Assembly: GCA_035528905.1 (NCBI GenBank)
Contig: DATKXU010000028.1
Span: forward strand, 1-30,197
From: DATKXU01 sp035528905
Lineage (GTDB): Bacteria; Armatimonadota; UBA5829; DTJY01
Direction of reading: 5' to 3'
Length of the DNA: 30,197 bases
The translations under genes and the position numbers were made by a program. The notes beneath the pieces are model-generated. The model saw only the letters and a program-made list of their open reading frames with translations. It did no database searches and was not told the origin of the DNA. Shown in pieces: positions 22,647-30,087 of the stretch; position 1 is the stretch's first letter, and each line of letters starts with the position of its first letter.

Positions 22647-24422
22647 CTAGTACTTGAGCTGGAACTGAGCAGTCGCAACGCCGCCACGGAGGCTGTCGTC
22701 GCCCTGCTCGTACTCCACGATCTGGTAGAGCAGCTTCAGGCTGGCGTTCGGGTTGAAGGAGTGGCCTACGCCGAGTGAGATGAACCTCTCCTTCGAGCTG
22801 TCACTAGCATTCGGCTCGATATTGGTCTCTTCCCAGCCGAGATCAACCGTGTTGGCCGACGTCAGACCGTAACTGATGCCGGCTCTCCAGTAGTTGATCT
22901 TGTCGATGTCAGTGCCGGCGAGAACGCGGCCTCGACTAGTCGACGTGCGCCCAGCGACGTCCAGCTGGTCGTCAATCGGGCTGAGGAACTGACCCTCTGC
23001 CGAGAAGCTGATCCTGGGCGTCAGTGCATACGTCAGGTTGGCAGTTGCACCCTTGAGGTTGACCGGGTTCACGATGCTGCCCAGCCTGTTCCAGTAGCCG
23101 GGAGCATGGTAGTAGCTCTCTACGTGGCTGTACCCGGCGCCTAGACCCAGCTTGCCCATCTGATAGCTCAGCTTGCCGTTCCAGGCGGCATCATCTTCAC
23201 CCCCGATGCCCTTACTGATTTGCAGCGGGAGGTTCGCCCTAGACTCAGCGTACTCAGCCGCAACACCGAGGCTGCCGATATTCGTGGTGATGTCGGCGCC
23301 TATGATTTCGCTGCGGCCGCCGCCCACGCCGGCCTGGAGGTAAGTCAGGCCGAGGTTGCCGACGGACCCTGTGCCGATGACCAATCTCGCGCCTGCGAGC
23401 TGGGACAGGGGTACGCCGTCGTCGTCGCTGCCAAGAAGCAGGGCCGGAGTGATCAGGTCGGCAATCGGATGAGCCTTCGCCGCGAACGCGGTGAGGGCTG
23501 CCTTACCCAGGCTGAACGATGCGCTACCGCCGTCGAGCACGTAGTCGCCGCTGTCCAGCTTCGTCACGCTGGTGTAGCTGTCAGGGTCAACGAACTTGAG
23601 CGTCAACGGCGTCAACTGGAACGGGAAGCGTCCCACGCGGACATGGGCCGCGCCAAGCGGACCGAACTTCGCGTCCCCATCCATGTAGAGATTCCACAGG
23701 ACCAAGTCCGGTAGCTTATCGTCAACCAGCGCCCACTTCAGGTAGTTGCCCGCTGCGACCAACGCGTTTACGGATGCGTCCTCACCGACTTTCGCCTTCA
23801 TGCCCAACTGAAGGTCGGTGAAGAAGGACGAGTTGGCCAGAGGGTTGTTCTCCTCGCCGGGAGCTGCACCGACTGAGAGCAGTCGGCTGTCTCTGTCTCC
23901 TACGCTGTGCGCAGTGTTCCTCACCTCGCCGCGGCCGATCAGGTTGACCTCGCCGGTGAAGCGGACGCGGGCTACTTCCTCCTCCAGAGCAGTGACGCGG
24001 TCGTTCAGAGCGGCCACATCTCTGCGGAGAGCCTCGACATCAACGCCTAGAGCCGACAACTCATCGCGGAACTCGTCCACCAGCTTGCGCATAGCCTGGA
24101 TTTCCTCTGCTCCCGCTCCCGGTGCTCCGGGAGGCCCAGGAGGTCCCTGAGGTCCAACAACTCCGGGTCCGCCAGCTTGTGCCAGTTCAATGATCGCCGG
24201 GATCGCCTTGGACACAGCCTCAGCGAACTCGTAGCGAGTCATAGCGCGCTTGCCACCGAAGAGACCATCGGGATAGCCCTGGATGATCCCCTTGTCCACT
24301 AGGTCCTGCACCGCATCGTACGCCCAGTGATCGGGCGGAACGTCAGGGAATTCCTGAGCGAGCACAGGCAAGCTGATCGCAAGCAGAACTGCAGTGATCA
24401 CAAAGAACGCTGCCTTCTTCAT
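22647..24422 (-). CDS. SLH-domain outer-membrane porin
   Basis: A 591-residue outer-membrane protein. Signal peptide 1-22 (cleavage after LAQ), one SLH domain at 25-75 (FPDVPPDHWAYDAVQDLV, then GYPDGLFGGKRAMTRYEFA), a collagen-like Gly-Pro stretch at 85-104 (GPQGPPGPPGAPG), a coiled coil at about 106-152 and a beta-barrel from 155 to the end, closing on QFQLKY with a terminal aromatic residue as barrels do. This order is that of the SLH porins of Deinococcota, Cyanobacteria and Armatimonadota, where the SLH domain anchors the outer membrane to pyruvylated cell-wall polymer. The ATG has AAGGAGG six bases upstream. It has its own promoter, long leader and terminator, suggesting an abundant transcript. 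Confidence 0.93.
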   Translation of the reverse strand: MKKAAFFVITAVLLAISLPVLAQEFPDVPPDHWAYDAVQDLVDKGIIQGYPDGLFGGKRAMTRYEFAEAVSKAIPAIIELAQAGGPGVVGPQGPPGPPGAPGAGAEEIQAMRKLVDEFRDELSALGVDVEALRRDVAALNDRVTALEEEVARVRFTGEVNLIGRGEVRNTAHSVGDRDSRLLSVGAAPGEENNPLANSSFFTDLQLGMKAKVGEDASVNALVAAGNYLKWALVDDKLPDLVLWNLYMDGDAKFGPLGAAHVRVGRFPFQLTPLTLKFVDPDSYTSVTKLDSGDYVLDGGSASFSLGKAALTAFAAKAHPIADLITPALLLGSDDDGVPLSQLAGARLVIGTGSVGNLGLTYLQAGVGGGRSEIIGADITTNIGSLGVAAEYAESRANLPLQISKGIGGEDDAAWNGKLSYQMGKLGLGAGYSHVESYYHAPGYWNRLGSIVNPVNLKGATANLTYALTPRISFSAEGQFLSPIDDQLDVAGRTSTSRGRVLAGTDIDKINYWRAGISYGLTSANTVDLGWEETNIEPNASDSSKERFISLGVGHSFNPNASLKLLYQIVEYEQGDDSLRGGVATAQFQLKY

Positions 24423-24560
24423 TTACATCCTCCTTGAATGTTATGTTGCGTTACTCGGGCTAGAGGATGTGCTGGTTCTGCGCGATCCGGCAACGGCTGG
24501 AGTATCCATGTTGCCTCTAACCTCGCCGAACGCGCTGAACTTCGCTCTGCATCCTCTTGC

Positions 24561-24618
24561 CTATCCTATCACCGCGCGGGCCATTAACAGGCCACTCAAG
24601 GATCGTTTCACCTCCTTT
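24561..24618 (-). promoter_or_regulatory. porin leader: internal consensus Shine-Dalgarno and possible 12-codon leader peptide
   Basis: The transcript carries AAAGGAGGTGAAACGATC (minus strand of 24601-24618), a full anti-16S match located about 180 nt upstream of the real porin start. Eleven bases later a TTG (24597-24599) opens a 12-codon frame ending in TAG at 24561-24563, containing the dyad GGCC-N7-GGCC (24579-24593). It may be a leader peptide, a ribosome standby site or a decoy; translation is not shown. Confidence 0.35.
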
Positions 24619-24658
24619 CAACCTTGTGCCGCGCAGTGTGATAGCCTGCTTGAAAGCC

Positions 24659-24687
24659 ATACTAGCAAAATTACCAGGTCTTGTCAA
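24659..24687 (-). promoter_or_regulatory. strong sigma70 promoter of the SLH porin
   Basis: On the minus strand TTGACA (24682-24687), exactly 17 bp, TAGTAT (24659-24664), in an AT-rich setting. Transcription would start near 24652, giving a leader of about 230 nt. Confidence 0.8.
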
Positions 24688-24977
24688 GGGGCTAGTGACA
24701 AATTTCTTGCCAAATTCTTATACAACCCCTTCCAGACCCTTCTAGCGCACGATCTTTCTCCAGGGGGAATGCCCGGCGCTAAGTCCTGTCGAAGAGTTAT
24801 ACGACCGGCGCGCCCATCGGGTTACAACCAAGTTTTTCTGAGCGCAGAGCAGAATTTCCGCCCCGAACGTCATTATCGGCAGGGCGCCTCGGAAAGGATT
24901 ACCCACGAGCCGCAAGGAGTAAACTCCCGAAGGGTCTTCGCTGCCCGCCGGCTTATGCATGAACAACACGCTGGGGA
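24688..24977. other. gap between the lpt operon end and the porin promoter
   Basis: About 290 bases. A minus-strand frame of 75 codons (24742-24969) lacks a ribosome-binding site and protein-like composition and is not accepted. Two tiny dyads occur near the operon end (CGAAG-N3-CTTCG and GGAG-N4-CTCC) without T-runs. No RNA gene could be recognised. Confidence 0.3.
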
Positions 24978-25367
24978 TCAGAATCTGTTGAAGTAGTCTT
25001 CTGCGAGGATGAGGGCAACGTAGTCGTCGTATGGGCGGTCGGGAGTCAGGAGGCCGCGGGGGACGAGGCGCCGGATTCCTCTAGGCGGATTGTCTTCGAA
25101 GAATCTTTCCTTCCCTCTACGGGAGGAGAGGGTTTCATCAACGAGTTCGACGGAGAGGGCGGATGCGCGGAGTTCCTCGGCCAGTGCGCTTCCGCCTGTT
25201 CCGCTGCCAACAATAATCTTGTCCACTGAGTGCTCCGCCGCAAGATGGGCGACGATCAGCGGAACGTCCTCCCGCGGAACGACCTCCTTGTGGAGCACGC
25301 CATTCTCTGTCACCAAGGCCAGGCCGCATTTCTCCCGGCCGGGGTCAACTGCCAGAACGGTGGTCAT
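24978..25367 (-). CDS. YqgF/RuvX-like RNase H-fold protein
   Basis: A 129-residue RNase H-like protein of the YqgF superfamily (putative pre-16S rRNA nuclease or Holliday-junction resolvase fold). Acidic residues at the expected places: D8 in AVDPG, E78 in VDETLSS and D115 in PYDDYVALILAEDY. The IIVGSGTGG turn (51-59) fits the fold. It is not the canonical RuvX of the alaS cluster but the variant that, from memory, accompanies DUF3084 genes in cyanobacteria and relatives. Its ATG overlaps the stop of the DUF3084 gene by four bases (ATGA), so the two are translationally coupled. It is the last gene of the lpt run. Confidence 0.82.
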   Translation of the reverse strand: MTTVLAVDPGREKCGLALVTENGVLHKEVVPREDVPLIVAHLAAEHSVDKIIVGSGTGGSALAEELRASALSVELVDETLSSRRGKERFFEDNPPRGIRRLVPRGLLTPDRPYDDYVALILAEDYFNRF

Positions 25368-26653
25368 TCGGTCGCCTCGATGCGGAAATCCAGGTCGAGC
25401 GGCCCGGCAGACCAGGTATCCACCTTCGCGAGGGCCGTTAGCCGCACCCGTCTGCCGGCTGCTTTCACGCGATCAACGATTGCGAGGAGCTGATCGGGGG
25501 AAAGCTGACCCACGGTGGCCTGCTGCTCCTCATCACTATGCGGGATGACTCCCATTCCTATGGCCGCGGGACGCACCTCGGCTCGCAGGAAGGTTATCAC
25601 TTGCCCCAGTATCTGGCCCTGGGAAGCGCCGCCGTCAATGACCGTCTGGGCGACCTCCTGCCCGGCTGAGTACACTAACCGGTTGTAGTTCGGAACGAAC
25701 TCGATCATCGCCTGCTCGCCTTCAACGGAGTTGCCCACCGACACGACGCGCGCTACGATGCTTCCGGAGCCCCCGGCGATCTGATCCACCAGAGCATCTA
25801 TGCTCTCCGAATCCTTCAGGAACCGGCCTGTGCCGGATTCACCCGTTCCCGGCCACCACTTCGGCCGGATCTTGATCGCCTTGTCGTTGTCGCCGGGTTT
25901 CGCTCCCTCCGCTCGTGCACGCTGGTCGGCATCGTCCAGCAGGGCGAGCACCTCTCCCCTGATCTCGAGCTTCGATTGTGCGCAGCGTATGACCCTGCGC
26001 GCGATCTCCTCGTTCGACCGGAAGATGATATTCCGCTCGCGAAGGCCTATGTACTGCTGCCATTTCGTCGCCGCCTCGCCCATGTCTTTGAGGAGCACGA
26101 CCACATCGTGCTTCAGATCAGCGCGCTGTTTCTCCAGTTTGGCGATTTCCAGGCTGCGTTTCTCGATATCGTGTTTGGAGCTCGCAAGCTGCTTCTCCGT
26201 GCGGCGAAGTGTAGCCCCGTTCCGCTGGAGGTCCGAGTCGAGCTTTTTCAGGCTCTTGCTCAGCCTTGCAATCTCCTCCGCCAGCGAATCCCTCTGCCGC
26301 ACCGCTTCCTCGGCTTCCTTCCGCGCCTTTTCCGCGATCTCCCTCTGCTTTCTCAGCTCCTTGGTGACCGCGGAATACGCCGCCTGAGCAGCTTGATACT
26401 CCCGGAGGATCTGGTGGCCTCGAAGCACGATCTCCTTGACTTCCCCGCTTACCGTGGCCATGACGGTAATGGTAAGCAGAGCAATCAGCATGCCGGTGAT
26501 GGTGGTGGTCAGGATGGCGGTGTAACGCGGGCGCAGGCCGAAGATGGTGAGCCTTCGCTTGCCCATCCGCCTGCCGAGGATATCGCCCCAGTAAGCTATG
26601 AAGCCGCACACGCATACGAATACGGCCAATGCTATGACGTTAGGCCAAGTCAT
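25364..26653 (-). CDS. DUF3084 membrane-anchored coiled-coil protein
   Basis: A 429-residue inner-membrane protein of unknown function. Two membrane spans (about 4-24 and 46-68) flank the conserved loop GDILGRRMGKRRLTIFGLRPRYTA (23-46), diagnostic of DUF3084. A long coiled coil fills about 85-195, followed by a globular C-terminal domain with FVPNYNRLVYSAGQ and VITFLRAEVRPAAIGMG. The ATG has no clear ribosome-binding site; it follows the LptF/G-type permease by 48 bp. Location in an lpt operon suggests a link to envelope assembly. Family members are found in Cyanobacteria, Deinococcota and allies. Confidence 0.85.
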   Translation of the reverse strand: MTWPNVIALAVFVCVCGFIAYWGDILGRRMGKRRLTIFGLRPRYTAILTTTITGMLIALLTITVMATVSGEVKEIVLRGHQILREYQAAQAAYSAVTKELRKQREIAEKARKEAEEAVRQRDSLAEEIARLSKSLKKLDSDLQRNGATLRRTEKQLASSKHDIEKRSLEIAKLEKQRADLKHDVVVLLKDMGEAATKWQQYIGLRERNIIFRSNEEIARRVIRCAQSKLEIRGEVLALLDDADQRARAEGAKPGDNDKAIKIRPKWWPGTGESGTGRFLKDSESIDALVDQIAGGSGSIVARVVSVGNSVEGEQAMIEFVPNYNRLVYSAGQEVAQTVIDGGASQGQILGQVITFLRAEVRPAAIGMGVIPHSDEEQQATVGQLSPDQLLAIVDRVKAAGRRVRLTALAKVDTWSAGPLDLDFRIEATE

Positions 26654-26701
26654 ATTCGTGAGACTGCAGACAGCGGACTGCCTGCCGGTCCTCCTTTTTG
26701 T

Positions 26702-27802
26702 TCACTTTGCTGCGCGGGCAATGAGCGCGATGCCGACACACGCACCTGCGAGCGTCGGAATGAAGCTTGCCGCCGCAGGAGACATCGCCCCGGTGTTCCC
26801 CAGTATGGTCATGTAGTGCATGAACACCCAATACGCGAATATAATCACGATGGCCAGACCGAGCCCCATCGCCGAGCTGCTTCGATGCGGCCTCAAACCT
26901 AATGGAGTGCCGATCAATGCGAATACCAGGCTGGCGAGCGGCAGGGATATCTTCTCATACAGCCGCACCCTGTACTCGTTCACCTCCGCTCCCTGGCTCT
27001 GGAGCATGCGAATGTACTCCCTGAGCTGGGAGAAACTCAACTCGTCGTGCTTCTTTTGGTAGAGGGCGAGCTGGTCGGGCGTCTTGCCGATCTTGACCGT
27101 CCTCGATTCCCGGAACGACACGGTGACGGTCTGGCCGTTACCGATCCCTTTCTCGCCGATGATCTTCTCGTAGCCGTCCCTGAATGACCACTCAGTTCCG
27201 GCTTTCCACGTGGCTTCTCTGCCATATACGAACATGGCCGGTTTGTTGTTCCAGTACTGGACAACCCAGACGTCGCGCATCGTCTGCGTTGATGGATCGA
27301 ATCCTTCCTGCACGTAGATTACGCTGTTCGTTGTCCCATTGTCGGCATCCACTACCAAGAAGGGCTTGGCAGTTGGCGGCGGCTCATCCTTCAATTCCTG
27401 GAATATGCGCTCGTGCATGCTGTTCGTCTGCGGGACGACTATCTCGTTGAGCACGAAGCTCAGAGCCGTTACCACGACCGACAACGCGATAACCGGCAGC
27501 ACAACCCGGTACAGGCTGACCCCGCAGGCGAACAACGCCACCACTTCGCTGTCGCCCGAGAGTCGTCCGAACGCAAGCAGCGCTGCGAGCAGCATCGCCA
27601 TTGGGAGGGTCACGACCACAAGCGACGGTATATGAAGCGCCATGAGCTCCGCCGCTGTGACAAGCGGAACTCTGCACTCCGTCAGCAGCTCGGTGAGCTT
27701 GAACAGCTCCTTGCCGGCAAACATCAGGCTCGTAAAGGCAGCTACGCCGAACAAGAATGGGCCGATCAATTCCGCAAGTATATGGCGGTCGAGTAGTCTC
27801 AT
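26702..27802 (-). CDS. lptF: LptF/LptG-family lipopolysaccharide export permease (YjgP/YjgQ)
   Basis: A 366-residue inner-membrane permease, the channel part of the LPS extraction complex powered by LptB. Three N-terminal spans (about 12-35, 55-78, 98-122), a periplasmic beta-jellyroll domain (about 130-265) and three C-terminal spans (about 285-365) match the family. The opening MRLLDRHILAELIGPFLFG and the LARLSGDSEVVAL-type segment (FGRLSGDSEVVALFACGVS) are typical. Only one such permease is present here, so it may form a homodimer, as in other non-proteobacterial diderms, or the second lies elsewhere. No strong ribosome-binding site precedes the ATG. It is preceded by the repeat-rich gap 27803-27881. 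Confidence 0.9.
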   Translation of the reverse strand: MRLLDRHILAELIGPFLFGVAAFTSLMFAGKELFKLTELLTECRVPLVTAAELMALHIPSLVVVTLPMAMLLAALLAFGRLSGDSEVVALFACGVSLYRVVLPVIALSVVVTALSFVLNEIVVPQTNSMHERIFQELKDEPPPTAKPFLVVDADNGTTNSVIYVQEGFDPSTQTMRDVWVVQYWNNKPAMFVYGREATWKAGTEWSFRDGYEKIIGEKGIGNGQTVTVSFRESRTVKIGKTPDQLALYQKKHDELSFSQLREYIRMLQSQGAEVNEYRVRLYEKISLPLASLVFALIGTPLGLRPHRSSSAMGLGLAIVIIFAYWVFMHYMTILGNTGAMSPAAASFIPTLAGACVGIALIARAAK

Positions 27803-27821
27803 GCGTTCACGTCACAGTCGC

Positions 27822-27880
27822 CAGTGGTCAGTCGTCAGTGGTCAGTATCCAAATCACGCATCACTCCTCACTCATCACGC
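27822..27880. repeat. intergenic direct repeat CAGTGGTCAGT and GTGAGGAGTGA word, copy 2
   Basis: CAGTGGTCAGT at 27822-27832 and 27836-27846 (14-bp period), then the minus-strand copy of the 20-base word at 27861-27880 that matches 1703-1722 at 19 of 20 positions. The run fills the lptB-lptF gap. Confidence 0.65.
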
Positions 27881-27881
27881 C

Positions 27882-28613
27882 TCACACCTCATACCTGTCG
27901 CCCAGGTAGTATTTTCGGGCGATGGGATCGTTGGGAAGCTCGCTGGACAGGCCGAATGTCTTCACCTGGCCTTCGGACAGGATATAGGCGCGATCCGTGA
28001 TAGCAAGGGTTTCTCGGACGTTGTGGTCGGTGATAATCATGCCGATGCCCTTCTTGTGCAGGTCGGCGATGATATCCTGTATGTCGCCGATAGCGATGGG
28101 ATCAACCCCGGTGAAGGGCTCGTCAAGGAGCATGAACTTTGGGGAAACGGCAAGCGCCCGCGCGATCTCAGTCCGCCGGCGTTCGCCTCCGGAGAGAACG
28201 CAGCCCTTCTGATCCTTCACACCGCCCAGCTTCAGCTCATCGAGAAGCTGGGCGAGCCTGGCTTTGCGCTCCTTGACGGGAACGTGGGCCGCCTCCAGCA
28301 CCAGGAGGATGTTTTCGGATACGGTTAGCTTGCGGAAGACCGAGGGCTCCTGGGCGAGGTAGCCGACGCCGTGCCTGGCCCGCATGTACATCGGCATGTC
28401 GGTTATGTCCTGGCCGTCCAGGAAGACCCTACCCGAATTCGGGCGCACAAGGCCCACGATCATGTAGAATGTCGTCGTCTTGCCGGCGCCGTTCGGCCCC
28501 AGCAGGCCGACGATCTCGCCCTGCTTGATCTCCAGCGAGACCCGGTTAACGACGGTTCTTCTGCCGTATACCTTAGTGAGGCTCTCAACAGATATTCCGG
28601 AAGCCGCTGCTAT
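27882..28613 (-). CDS. lptB: LPS export ABC ATPase LptB
   Basis: The cytoplasmic ATPase of the LPS transporter. Walker A GPNGAGKTT, Q-loop YLAQEPS, signature LSGGERRR, Walker B FMLLDEP, D-loop GVDP and H-loop ITDHNVRE are all present, and GEIVGLLGPNGAGKTTTFYM is near identical to LptB proteins. The expected start is close to ISVESLTKVYGRR, yet no ATG, GTG or TTG lies there. The nearest candidate is ATA at 28611-28613, with GGGGAGG ten bases upstream and an ATAG overlap with the lptA stop; it gives 243 residues, the normal LptB length. The frame is open to 28730, but that would add 39 unrelated residues and overlap lptA by 121 bases. Confidence 0.93.
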   Translation of the reverse strand: MAAASGISVESLTKVYGRRTVVNRVSLEIKQGEIVGLLGPNGAGKTTTFYMIVGLVRPNSGRVFLDGQDITDMPMYMRARHGVGYLAQEPSVFRKLTVSENILLVLEAAHVPVKERKARLAQLLDELKLGGVKDQKGCVLSGGERRRTEIARALAVSPKFMLLDEPFTGVDPIAIGDIQDIIADLHKKGIGMIITDHNVRETLAITDRAYILSEGQVKTFGLSSELPNDPIARKYYLGDRYEV

Positions 28614-29203
28614 TTCTTCTCTTCCTCCCCGGATGTGGCGGTAAGCTCTGCAGGTTTCCCATCTTGCCCTTTGATCTCGATCCGGTTTTCCTTCAGGAGG
28701 TATGTCACGCTCTGCCCCTGAACGGCCCAAACGGGTTCGGTCTTCCCGCGCTCAGTGACCGTCAAAACGACGCTGCCCGTCAGCAAAACGGTATTCTGGT
28801 CTTGCAGCTTTGCCGAGGCTGCGGTGGCGTGGACGTCGCTGATCACAGTGACGGGCCGGCCGCTCGGGTCTGTCTGTCGATCGGCACGCCTTGCCTCTAT
28901 GACGACTTCGCCGGTTGCCAAGGCTTCCTTCAGAATAAGGTCCTTACCCTTGCCTCTGATCACATCCACGCGAATGCTCTTTGCCCGGATCGAGTCGAGG
29001 CGCATGGTGCCTGCTTCCATGTCCCTGGCCGGAGACACGCAGACAAGTTTCGGGCTGCCGGTTGCCGTTATCGTCAGGTTGTCAATCACGATAAGGCCTG
29101 CCGAAAGCGTGGTCTTGCCAAAGGAATAGCTGGCCGCCCTGCCGAGCGCCGCACACAGCCCCAGCGCCGTTATCAGCACAAGGGCTGCGGAAACTCTTCT
29201 CAT
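28610..29203 (-). CDS. lptA: LptA/OstA-like periplasmic LPS-bridge protein
   Basis: A 197-residue secreted protein with a signal peptide (residues 1-24, MRRVSAALVLITALGLCAALG then RAASY). The mature part is a run of short beta strands: VRIDVIRGKGKDLILKEALA-like repeats, VISDVHATAASAKL, TVLLTGSVVLTV and SVTYLLKENRIEIKG, the OstA/LptA jellyroll pattern that forms the periplasmic LPS bridge. ATG has GGAGGT six bases upstream. It lies between lptC and lptB in the usual order. The C-terminus ends in a charged GEEEKK whose last bases supply the putative lptB start. Confidence 0.8.
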   Translation of the reverse strand: MRRVSAALVLITALGLCAALGRAASYSFGKTTLSAGLIVIDNLTITATGSPKLVCVSPARDMEAGTMRLDSIRAKSIRVDVIRGKGKDLILKEALATGEVVIEARRADRQTDPSGRPVTVISDVHATAASAKLQDQNTVLLTGSVVLTVTERGKTEPVWAVQGQSVTYLLKENRIEIKGQDGKPAELTATSGEEEKK

Positions 29204-29219
29204 TGCGAACCTCCGGCTA

Positions 29220-29256
29220 GTGACGAGTGACTCCAGATACTGGATACTGGATACTC
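29220..29256. repeat. intergenic GTGACGAGTGA and tandem GATACTG repeat
   Basis: GTGACGAGTGA (29220-29230) shares its core with the word at 1703-1722. It is followed by three tandem copies of GATACTG/C with a 7-bp period (29236-29256). GGATACTG also occurs in the 27822-27880 run on the opposite strand. Confidence 0.55.
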
Positions 29257-29297
29257 GATGTTAGCCCCCAGCCGTCAACCGGTCACCGACGACCGTT

Positions 29298-29924
29298 TCA
29301 CTCCAGGCTCATCTTGGCATCGGTGAATCTGGCCTTCTTCAGCGCGGTATCGGCCTCGAAGCTGCGGGCCGTTACGGACAAATTCCCTTTCTTCATCTGG
29401 ACTCCGCCCACGCCGAAGAGCTTATCTTGACGAGACTTCCAGACAAGCCGCTCCGCGCGGGCTGAAGCATCATCCAGCGCGGATGTGATCTTCACTCCGC
29501 CAGCCGCACGGACTTCCCTGCTCCGGCTGTCGGCCACAACGCGCGGGGCGACCAGCTTGCTTGCAATCCTTCCGCCCCTGTACAGACTCGCTTCGACTTC
29601 GCGAAGCTCCACGACCGCACCCTTGCCTGTCTGTGAAACGATCGCCTCCTTGAACCGCGCCTCCCACACGCGCGCACCGGTCTCATCATCCCAGGTCATC
29701 TTGGCCCCGTGGAACTCGGCCTTGAGAGCGCTCTCTTCGGCAGGTTCCTTCCCCGCAATGGGAGCCGCCGGCTTCTTGCCTGAATCCGCCGCCCGACGCG
29801 GGCCGACTGCCTTGCGACAGCCCGCCAGACAGATAATGGCCAGAAGACCCAAGACAAGCAGGACACTCAAGAGCGTCCTGCGCCCCCATATGATGCCCTC
29901 GGATGAACCAAATGCTGGTGTCAC
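29298..29924 (-). CDS. lptC: LptC-like lipoprotein of the LPS export system
   Basis: 208 residues with an N-terminal hydrophobic segment and a lipobox LAGC (C36), so it is probably lipid-anchored, unlike the proteobacterial LptC with a plain transmembrane anchor. A Pro/Ala/Lys-rich linker (38-65) is followed by an LptC-type beta domain: AEFHGAKMTWDDETGARVWEA-like strands, VELREVEASLYRGG, RVVADSRSREVRAAGGVKI, SARAERLVWKSRQDKLFG and KGNLSVTARSFEADTAL. Start at GTG 29922-29924 without a good ribosome-binding site; a later start at about residue 18-20 would still keep the signal. First gene of the lpt operon. Confidence 0.78.
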   Translation of the reverse strand: MTPAFGSSEGIIWGRRTLLSVLLVLGLLAIICLAGCRKAVGPRRAADSGKKPAAPIAGKEPAEESALKAEFHGAKMTWDDETGARVWEARFKEAIVSQTGKGAVVELREVEASLYRGGRIASKLVAPRVVADSRSREVRAAGGVKITSALDDASARAERLVWKSRQDKLFGVGGVQMKKGNLSVTARSFEADTALKKARFTDAKMSLE

Positions 29925-30010
29925 ACCACTTATATACGTCCCGACACAGATTGATGTTCAGGCATGCTGCCGCGAACCGGCAAGCGAAATAGCCCGGTTC
30001 GAGTGCTCCT

Positions 30011-30039
30011 AGTATCGCACATTTCTCTGCACCGGTCAA
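30011..30039 (-). promoter_or_regulatory. sigma70-type promoter of the lpt operon
   Basis: On the minus strand TTGACC (30034-30039), 17 bp, GATACT (30011-30016). Transcription would start near 30004, about 80 nt before the lptC GTG. Confidence 0.6.
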
Positions 30040-30074
30040 ACCGCGCTGCGCGGAAACTTCTTCGCTTACCATAC

Positions 30075-30087
30075 ATGTGTTACACAT
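30075..30087. promoter_or_regulatory. ATGTGT-T-ACACAT dyad upstream of the lpt promoter
   Basis: A perfect 6-bp inverted repeat with a one-base centre, 36 bp upstream of the -35. Its size and position suit a dimeric regulator binding near -77. No regulator for it is visible in the window. Confidence 0.35.

Noticed and set aside
24742..24969. A 75-codon minus-strand frame between the lpt run and the porin promoter
   Set aside because: No ribosome-binding site, no recognisable domain, and it ends just before the porin promoter; probably a chance frame.
27822..27880. CRISPR-like array
   Set aside because: The repeats are 7-14 bp with no spacer structure and no cas genes are near; they are short intergenic repeats.
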